Source of the DNA: Ligula intestinalis
Lineage: Eukaryota; Platyhelminthes; Cestoda; Diphyllobothriidea; Diphyllobothriidae
DNA length: 64,000 nt
Reading direction: 5' to 3'
Assembly: GCA_036362985.1 (NCBI GenBank)
Contig: JAYGXS010000004.1
Coordinates: forward strand, 62,328,415-62,392,414
In this document: positions 57,181-64,000 of the stretch, in pieces
How the letters are laid out: each line of letters starts with the position of its first letter
Numbering within the stretch: position 1 is the stretch's first letter
Made by a program: the position numbers and the translations under genes
Notes under the pieces: model-generated
Database searches by the model: none
What the model was told of the DNA's origin: nothing
Seen by the model: only the letters and a program-made list of their open reading frames with translations

Positions 57181-57490
57181 CCTTTCATTTTTGTGGCCAA
57201 CCCCTACGCCAGGTGGCAATCGCCCATCGACATCACACCCTAGTGACAGTCATTTGTTTCGTGCAAGTGACAGTGATCAGCACTTCATGTACCTGACCTC
57301 TGATCAATGCCCACATCCTAACCCTACTTCCTCCCCTTCGCCCCCTCACCCATTTAAAGGATTTCTACACAGAGATCTCACCATTCGGGTGGCATAAACA
57401 GGATTTGTTTTTAATACAAGTGAACATGCGAGTCCCAGGAAGAAATTGAGAAGTAAAAGACGACTCAATCGCTGAGAAAATATGTTTATT

Positions 57491-57533
57491 CGCCTGACGT
57501 TTTGAAATCCACCGCGGATTCATCATCAGAGAC
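57491..57533 (-). ncRNA. Hammerhead motif, array member 1 (one core defect)
   Basis: Minus strand: GUCUCUGAUGAUGAAUCC, GCGGU loop, GGAUUUC, AAAAC, GUC, AGGC. CUGAUGA and the cleavage triplet are intact; GAAA has become CAAA/AAAA. Confidence 0.65.
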
Positions 57534-57624
57534 ATACTCACGGGCGAGCACATCATCTTACGCTAGCAACACAGGGCCAGATGGTCATTGCTGACACAAC
57601 GAATCTGCTACTGTTCTGTCAGTA

Positions 57625-57668
57625 TGGCTCTGTTGATAAATCTGCGATGGATTTCGAAACGTCAGGCG
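57625..57668 (+). ncRNA. Hammerhead motif, array member 2
   Basis: Plus strand: UGGCUCUGUUGAUAAAUCUG, CGAUGGAUUUCGAAAC, GUC, AGGC. GAAAC and GUC are intact. The first strand CUGUUGA has A6 changed to U, and stem II is AUCU-GCGA-UGGAU with a mismatch. Confidence 0.6.
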
Positions 57669-57695
57669 AGAAAACTTCTGTACTTCTCAATCAAT

Positions 57696-57940
57696 GAGTT
57701 GTAGCCAAAGAACACTTATTAACCCTGCCCAACTGTACAATTGTCATTATCCCTGCAAATGCACTTCCGCGATATCTACTGCATTATCTCCTCCCTCATC
57801 CACCTGTACCAGATGTCACGACAAAGTAAAGAAAACCGGAGACAGGATCTGGTGCAGATGGCTGGCACCATGTGAGCTTACACTTACGCGTGCCACAACA
57901 CTCCCGTGTTAAGAATTTGCTACAGGACAACAACACGCAT
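57696..57940. other. Spacer between array pairs
   Basis: No similarity to the PLE ends on either side is visible. It encodes short open frames without domain. It may be host DNA or part of another insertion. Confidence 0.35.
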
Positions 57941-57983
57941 AACTGAGAAGAAGACGACCGATCGTTGAGACAATACTTTTATG

Positions 57984-58026
57984 CGCCTGACGTTTCGAGA
58001 TCCATCGGGGATTCGTCCTCAAAGAC
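57984..58026 (-). ncRNA. Hammerhead motif, array member 3 (defective 5' core)
   Basis: Minus strand: UUUGAGGACGAAUCC, CCGAU, GGAUCUCGAAAC, GUC, AGGC. The second core strand and cleavage site are intact; CUGAUGA is altered to UUUGAGGA. Confidence 0.6.
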
Positions 58027-58052
58027 ATAGTCAGTGCTACTGCTCTCTGACT

Positions 58053-58096
58053 CGGTCTCTGATAACGAATCCGCGACTAAGCTCAAAACGTCAGGC
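58053..58096 (+). ncRNA. Hammerhead motif, array member 4 (defective)
   Basis: Plus strand: CGGUCUCUGAUAACGAAUCC, GCGAC, UAAGCUC, AAAAC, GUC, AGGC. G8 is changed (CUGAUAA) and GAAA is AAAA. Confidence 0.58.
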
Positions 58097-58151
58097 AAAT
58101 AAAAGTATCGAGAAATAGAAGATGACCTGGTCGCTGGGACAATACTTTTAT

Positions 58152-58196
58152 TCGCCTGACGTTTCGAGATCCGTCGCGGATTCATCATCAGAGACA
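58152..58196 (-). ncRNA. Hammerhead ribozyme, intact core (minus strand)
   Basis: Minus strand: stem I GUCU, CUGAUGA, stem II AUCC-GCGAC-GGAU, CUCGAAAC, GUC, stem I AGGC. All invariant core positions are present and the stem I strands pair (one G-U). Stem III is only the self-complementary ACGU, so a single copy would be weak and two copies would pair as a dimer, as reported for PLE hammerheads. Confidence 0.85.
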
Positions 58197-58666
58197 TACC
58201 TACAGAACAATAGCAGAAACAGTTCACGTGTGCACTGGGTTCTGCCGTAAAATTTAAACGTACAGAAAAAATCGATAAATTCTTTTGATTGTGCACCGAT
58301 TCGTTGCGTCAGAAATGATCATCTGGCCTTGAGTTGTTGTCATAAGATGATGTGGTGGCCTGTGTGTTCCGTGGCGGCCGAGAATTACTTGAGTCACGGT
58401 TCACGAGCCCCAAATCCATCAACAAGTGCAGCAATTTGCCCAATCCGTACTCGGTGCTGTAACTAAGTTTAGCCGAAGCAAATCACCGCTCGGGGAACAC
58501 ACAGGCCATCACATCATCTAACGCCAACGCCTCAAGGCCAGATCGTAATTGCTGACACAACGGATCAGCGCACAGGTAAAGGCATTTATCAATTTTTTCT
58601 GTACGTTTCAATTTAACGGCAGAACTCTGTGCACACAAAATTTGTTTCTGCTACTGTTCTGCGGGT

Positions 58667-58711
58667 ATGTCTCTGATGATGAATCCGCGACGGATCTCGA
58701 AACGTCAGGCA
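58667..58711 (+). ncRNA. Hammerhead ribozyme, intact core (plus strand)
   Basis: CUGAUGA at 58673-58679; stem II AUCC (58683-58686), loop GCGAC, GGAU (58692-58695); GAAA at 58699-58702; cleavage triplet GUC at 58704-58706; stem I strands GUCU and AGGC (58707-58710). Predicted cleavage follows C58706. It is followed by the family tail ATGGTCCCAGCGACC and TTCCTGGGACTTGAATG. Confidence 0.88.
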
Positions 58712-58780
58712 AATAAAAGTATGGTCCCAGCGACCGAGTCGTCTTCTTCTCAATTACTTCCTGGGACTTGAATGTTCGCG

Positions 58781-61700
58781 CAGCTTTCGAATTTGAGCCA
58801 CCCATTTTTTTTAAATCTCCATTCACGTGGGGATTTATCATCCTATACCATCCTTTGTAATCTTCAGCTTGTTTGTCTGCATTTGTGATCATGAGGTCAT
58901 ATCTACAGTACACTGCTACCTTTTTAAATGCACGAAAACAAGTTATTTTATCTACAACATATCAATATCCCAATATTTGTCAAATGCGGCCACTCTGTCG
59001 CATATGCAATTCACCAACAACATCAACATCGACAATCCTCCGTAGGATGACAACACGAAGAAAAAAGCGTGTGGAGAAGCGGAAAAGAAGTTGAAAGCCG
59101 ATCTGTCTCCATAGTTGATGTGAATTTCGTGAAAATCCTGACTTGCAAGTATTACATGACCTTTTAACTTTGTCCTTTAAAAATTACCCTAAATTTACCT
59201 TACCATCTGCTCTCCGTGAATGGAGCCATTTTTGCTGAAAATTCAGGTTTTTAAATTCTCAATATAGCATTCGACTTCTCTCTCTCTTGGCAACCCGAAT
59301 AACTTCTTCCACGTCCTGGTGTAGCCCCTATGTGGATCCAGTGCATCGACCGCGTGGCCTGGTAAGGAATACCGCCAAACATATGCTGTTAAGGTTCTTA
59401 CTTGCGCAACTTATGTGATGCTTCCTCTAACATAATGTGGCAATGCAATTTTTAGGATATGTGAAAAAGCTAGTATGGATTTTCTCTCTTTGGTTTGGGC
59501 TTAATAATTTCAGGGCAGATAGATAGAGACGGGCTAAAGTGAGAGCGTCACTGTGTCAGTTTTTTTGAGTGCAGAGTGAACTATTCAACCAGCACAATCA
59601 AGGAAATGTCCGCAAAACAAGACCAGTTAGGATAACCAGATAGGTGGATAACATTGAGGTTCTAGCAGGCTATTCCCATCATTCGGCTATGGTCATTAGT
59701 GTACACAATAGGCTATAATAAGTGCCTTAGTCCCGCGGTTGCTTCTGATGATGAGTGCAACTGTAAATGCGGAAGGTCAAGCCCATAAACATCTTGGTCT
59801 GTTTGCTGGTGATAAGGGTGTGAATAAACGGTGACTTGAAAAGGCGCAAAACTACGAAGTAGACAGTGCTACAGAAAGCAGTGTAAAACCGAGATGCCGC
59901 TAGTTAGGCTTATGTGATCGTTGCCAACAGACTACAGAGCAGGACTTAGTTGAGCTGCCAAGCAAAAAGGTGTTACCTCATTCCGAAATTAAGCAATTAA
60001 CTCCTTTACATACGGCCGAAATATAGTGTTAGACAATTAGGGAATTAGTGGGAGTTCTCTTGAATGGCTACATACGGATCCGTATTCACCTGTTTTTCGG
60101 GGGCAACACTTTGTTCTGGTTGTACGATGGCTTATAAGCTAGAAGTAGTCATCCTTCTCTCCCTTTTCTTTGTCGGTAATGTCCTTCGGCCTGTAGATAA
60201 AACACTGTAGGCTCGTGAAGAGATCACACGCCTAGTAACCGTTCAAAGTATCCAATTTCAAACATGTACACCAATAAAATTGAAATCCGTAGGCTTGTTT
60301 TCAGAGCCCAGTTGACTTTTTTTCTAAATGGGGCGTAGAGAGTGTTAAGGATGTAATTGATTCGTATTCATTTGGCAAAAAATGATGAATTAATTTATAA
60401 ACCGGCCTTTTTGCAGGAAATGCACAGCTATATCACAGTTTTCTTATCCGAACAGAAAAACGGTATTTCTGCATCTACAGGTACTTATAGGCAAGAATCC
60501 AACTGAATCACTTCAGATGCATGGAATGCACTACGGGCATAACGCGTTAACCGGCGTGAAATGTTTTGCCAACTGTTGTAAAACTTGATACGTTAGAACT
60601 CAGAGATAGGAACACCTCCCATTATACAAGTAGTTTTGCACCAACTTCCAGAGAGATTAGGGTGAGGTTTAGGGCTTGCATTATGGCTGGTAGTAGGATT
60701 CGCACTGTTCGACAGCAATACATACCCATTCTGGAGGTTAACGAAAGGTCGTCTGTCCTACGGGTGCTATATTCCAATGTCTTAGCGCTGTGTCACCAAC
60801 CATAAATTATAAGTGGTTGAGTGAGCGTGTTTCCAAATTGTGAGGCTGGTCGTGGGAAAACGGAGACTGATAATTTGTTTGGACTGAGTTTGACAATAGG
60901 GTATTGGTTATTTACCGGCTGAGGGGTACGAGGCACGTACCTTGACGCTGTCAGCCGCTTATCTGACAAACCGTTAGCCATTAGTAAGTGTACACTTGCA
61001 AATTGACAGTAGAACTTTCTTTCTGCCGACACCAAACAGAAGATAAGATAAAAAATCATGTTACGCCATGGTGACAGCAATAAAGGCCTTTCTTTGCTAT
61101 CTTTATTTTAATTACAGAAGGGACCTGCCATAGTGACTTGCTCTGAACCTCCGATAAACAATACCTACTGCCGTTTTATCACGTCCATTTTCTCTCTAGA
61201 GGTTTTCAGATAGCATAAAAAGGATGACAGTAGAAGTTTCTCCGACAATATTTCTGCCATTTTTATGCTTTCTTAATTCTAGGAATAATTAAATATTTGG
61301 TGACGATAAAGTCGGTCTGTAACATTAGATACACCTAAATCCTAGTGTTGTGGTTACTTTTATTTCATAAGTTTTACGATAGTTTAAGTTAAGTTCAGTT
61401 TTACTTTATTTTTTAATTTATTATTTTAATATTACTATTAGTTGAGTTAATATTTTTTTAAAGTTTGATAGTTACCGCCAAAGTTAGATACATATGCTTG
61501 AATAACTCATATTTACTAAAGTTAACTAACTAAACTAAGCTAAACTTAACAAAATTAACAAATCTAAAAATCAAACAACACTGAAACTAAAATTTTACCA
61601 GTAAACTAAAAAGTAAAATGACCTGATACCGGTAGTCCTGTTAGGCGGAATTCTGGGGCTAGCGGTATCTAAGGTGATAAGCCAACTTCATTGTTACAAA

Positions 61701-63599
61701 ATATTTTTGTACAGATCGAACACTTAACAAGTCTCTCTCGGTACCAAAACTAAATGTTAAAAATTACTCGGATGACGCCCAACCTGAACGTGGGAATAGT
61801 AATGCCCTGCCCAAGTTAAAAACGCTACTCTGTACATAAATCCCGGAAGGATAAATACTCCAGTGTCCAAAACCCACCAAAAGCCCTAAAGTCAACCCAA
61901 ACCATAGTCCTAGGCTTACGCCCAGCCCTACTCTAAACCCCAATCCCACAGCTACAAGTAAATCTATTCCTAACCCTTTACTTAACCTTGACCATAAGTC
62001 AACTCTAAATTTAAGCATAACTCTTATTTTCCGGCGTTTAGCGCAAAAATCGGGGACCCCGTAAGTAGCCCTTGCCTAATAAGTGAGTCTCACTCACGAT
62101 ATCAAATCGTTTTGCAGGCGACCCACTTAAAGTTTTACTGCGCAATGACTCGAACCGACATTTTGCTAAGGGTGTTTAACGCTTCGAGTCCAGTTCACGT
62201 GGAAGCTGCTGGTAAAAGTTCAGCCCTGTCAGCAGGAGATTTATTGTGACACGACAAGAACTATTACTACCCCAGGGATGCAGCATTGAGTTGCGCGATA
62301 ATAAGATTATATGACGAGAAATGTTTGCGGTATTCAGCCCGCTCTCCTGCCCCCTCCCACCTCCAGCCATCCTGATCCAGGGACCAGATTAAGTGAATAA
62401 GACGGAAAATAGAGCAAATGCCTGACCTGACGTAAACCTCCTAGATTCTATGCATTATTTCCAAGCGCTTCGCTAGTCAGCCGAAGCGTTGGTCGCTGCA
62501 GTCAGCCTCGTGTATTTGCAAACAATAGCTAGGTGTCAGTAAATCTTTAGAAATGAATGGTCACTCGCTTATTGATGAACATTCCGTGCAATTCTTAATT
62601 TCATGACCAACTGCAAGTGATTGAACTACTTTTTACGTAAAGCACTTAATTCACGTCATTTTTTGTATTTTTTGAAAGGTAACTGTGTTCAGGAAAGCAA
62701 AAACTGTGGCACATATATTGGAAACTAGGTGTAAAATTTGTCGTGTTTAGTTTATCATATTTCCGAAAATTCCCATTTACATTTTTCGGAAGATCAATTG
62801 TGAACATAGATTCGATAAATTCTCCTCAGGCCTTTAAATTTATATGTAAATTAACTAAATAAACTATGCAGGTTGTTTGAAAAAAATGTGCGGTTGTCAG
62901 GGAATGTGAGTGGCGAATCGGTATCAGAATTCTGATCAGCGTTAGGGGGGACTGGTAGCTGAGAGGGGTGGCAAGCTGGAGACTGTTGGATTAGTGACTT
63001 TCGGCCATGGAACTGGGGTTCCGCGACAAAGTTCTTTTGGGCGCATAGGACCGATCCCCGCAGCCTGATGGTTGTTGCTTCTGCCGTAGCCCCCAGACGC
63101 TGTCCATTTGATCAAATGGCTAACATACATGCTTTCATAGTAGGAAAACATGCGTTAACACAAACTGTTGTCTTATTTGTCTAATTTAACAAAATTTGCC
63201 GCCGAAAGCCATAGTTTATATATTGGAACTTAGGTTGTACATGCTCTTTCTCTCTTTGAAAGAACATGCAGAGAATAATTAGAGCACTATGAAAGTGTTG
63301 ACTTTGACATTTAAAAAAAACATTGTAGAACAGTTGGAATAGGGTGAATATTAAGAATTCTAGAGGCTTATTTATCATGAGCCGTGTCAAGATCATAAAG
63401 AAATATCAGAATCATTTGAGTTGATAGATCCATTGTGTTAAAATCTGGACACAAACAGTGATGTCCTACGTGTTGCTGAAGCTGAGTCATATCAACAACA
63501 ATCCATTGACTTTTGTAGGGCACTGAAAAATAAAAAAAGCAGGAGACATGATAAAGTCACTATGCAATTTGAAAACTCCAGGTCTCATATTGTACATCG
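58781..63599. other. Intergenic region with a SINE tail and degenerate tracts
   Basis: 60080-60200 matches the end of the SINE body (GGCTTATAAGCTAGAAGTAG, TTTGTCGGTAATGTCCTTCG). 61375-61620 is AT-rich with weak inverted symmetry (GTTTAAGTTAAGTTCAGTTT against AACTAAGCTAAACTTAAC). Open frames at 58827-59094, 60566-60805 and 62942-63151 lack recognisable domains. Nothing else supportable. Confidence 0.4.
61860..62000 (+). repeat. Second degenerate telomere-like / C-rich tract
   Basis: Short C- and A-rich units (AAGCCCTAAAGTCAACCC, ACTCTAAACCCCAATCCC, CCTAACCCTTTACTTAACC) resemble a heavily mutated CCCTAA array like that at 15258. The minus-strand frame through it is Gly/Leu-rich and not a gene. 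Confidence 0.5.
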
Positions 63600-64000
63600 T
63601 GTGGGGAGAGCTCTGGAAGCATTTTATCGGCAGTTCCTACCTCACTCGGCCTAGTTCCAAGAAATTGCTCCACCAGATCACAATTTAGTTCCGTCGATGA
63701 CATATGACTTTGCTTAGCAAGGCTACACCTTCTATGAGGTAGGAAACAATTACTCTGATCGCAAGATTCAGCACCTGTCGAAACTATTGAAGGAGCATTT
63801 CCCATCATGGCTGAGAAATGGTGAAGTCAGATACATAATCAGTGCTATTCTCGCGCACATTGTTGGACCCATCAAAGCCCCTCAGGTGATTGATGAGGTC
63901 TCACCAAACTACCCCAACAACAGAAGTGACCTCAATCAGCTTGAGGAAACCAGTTTTATGTGCCAAACAGAACCCCCTGCATACTCCGTGCTTAGTATGA
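63600..64000 (+). pseudogene. Penelope-like element GIY-YIG fragment, family C type, runs off the window
   Basis: Plus strand: YTFYEVGNNYSDRKIQHLSK (decayed first strand and Arg region), LLKEHFPSWLRNGEVRYI, SAILAHIVG, then KAPQVIDEVSPNYPNNRSDL. This matches the family C order at 56868-57060 (RTTRHLEKRVVEHIPA, SSILAHTVS) but is a separate, better preserved copy. Upstream (63650-63730) stops break the frame. Its 3' end and any hammerhead lie to the right of the window. Confidence 0.78.

Larger units (their letters stand above)
57418..57695. mobile_element. Head-to-head pair 1 of PLE family A 3' ends
   Basis: The minus-strand arm (57418-57545) carries the tail (reverse complement TTCCTGGGACTCGCATGTTC) and the hammerhead at 57491-57533. 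The plus-strand arm (57546-57695) carries the hammerhead at 57625-57668 and a truncated tail. The internal ends meet at about 57545. Confidence 0.75.
57941..58109. mobile_element. Head-to-head pair 2 of PLE family A 3' ends
   Basis: Minus-strand arm 57941-58035 with hammerhead 57984-58026, plus-strand arm 58036-58109 with hammerhead 58053-58096. Both are short. The plus arm ends abruptly in the next minus arm. Confidence 0.75.
58110..58780. mobile_element. Large head-to-head PLE pair (pair 3), inverted repeat with 124-base centre
   Basis: The minus-strand arm (58110-58370) and plus-strand arm (58495-58775) are reverse complements with moderate divergence. Examples: ATCTGGCCTTGAG / CTCAAGGCCAGAT, GGCCTGTGTGTTCC / GAACACACAGGCC, GGCAGAACCCAGTGCACAC / GGCAGAACTCTGTGCACAC. 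The centre (58371-58494) encodes plus-strand KSINKCSNLPNPYSVL, the end of the family A GIY-YIG region. Each arm carries a hammerhead with intact core (58152-58196 and 58667-58711). As RNA the whole would fold into a long hairpin. Confidence 0.85.

Noticed and set aside
61764..62018. Gly/Leu-rich minus-strand frame
   Set aside because: It is a translation of the degenerate C-rich telomere-like tract, not a protein gene.

Overview
The window looks like repeat-rich intronic and intergenic DNA from an animal, most likely a flatworm and probably a diphyllobothriid-type tapeworm. The signs are one gene with very long introns, many decayed Penelope-like elements (PLEs) with GIY-YIG endonuclease ends and hammerhead ribozyme motifs, several 5'-truncated non-LTR retrotransposons, tRNA-derived SINEs, degenerate (CCCTAA)-type tracts and assembly gaps inside microsatellites. 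The tapeworm assignment is inference from general resemblance, not a database match. There is no prokaryotic gene organisation, CRISPR array, rRNA or convincing functional tRNA.

One cellular gene is supported. Five plus-strand exons (about 2291-3052, 10916-11302, 19390-20245, 24729-24866 and 33256-33771) have consensus splice sites and fully compatible phases (2/1, 2/1, 0/0, 0/0). Together they give 885 codons before a stop, open at the 5' end. The C-terminal third carries a tensin-type SH2 domain split over exons C, D and E. The rest is Ser/Pro/Gly/Ala-rich, low-complexity sequence. No PTB domain follows the SH2 domain, unlike canonical tensins.

The introns (7.9, 8.1, 4.5 and 8.4 kb) hold an RNase H-bearing non-LTR fragment (4.7-6.1 kb), PLE fragments (3.2-3.9, 11.6-11.9, 17.7-18.2, 25.1-26.0 kb), non-LTR 3' ends (11.5, 14.2-14.7, 18.8, 20.3-20.7, 26.9-27.6 kb), SINE-like units, (TAG)n and (CA)n microsatellites and a telomere-like tract at 15.3 kb.

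Downstream of the gene, 35-43 kb is AT-rich and almost featureless apart from a diverged direct duplication (39.2/41.4 kb). From 43.3 to 48.7 kb is a retroelement cluster: a dimeric SINE, an inverted pair of hammerhead-like motifs, a nearly complete but multiply broken PLE with reverse transcriptase (YVDD) and GIY-YIG domains, another SINE and a second PLE family on the opposite strand. Another cluster at 51.8-58.8 kb contains PLE pieces of two families and ends in an array of three head-to-head PLE 3' ends carrying six hammerhead motifs, two of them with intact cores. The last bases (63.7-64.0 kb) enter another PLE GIY-YIG fragment that runs off the window.

The most interesting signal is the set of 16 hammerhead-like motifs. 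Most lie at the 3' ends of recognisable PLE pieces, they have palindromic two-base-pair stem IIIs of more than one kind (ACGU and AGCU), and many are arranged as inverted pairs.
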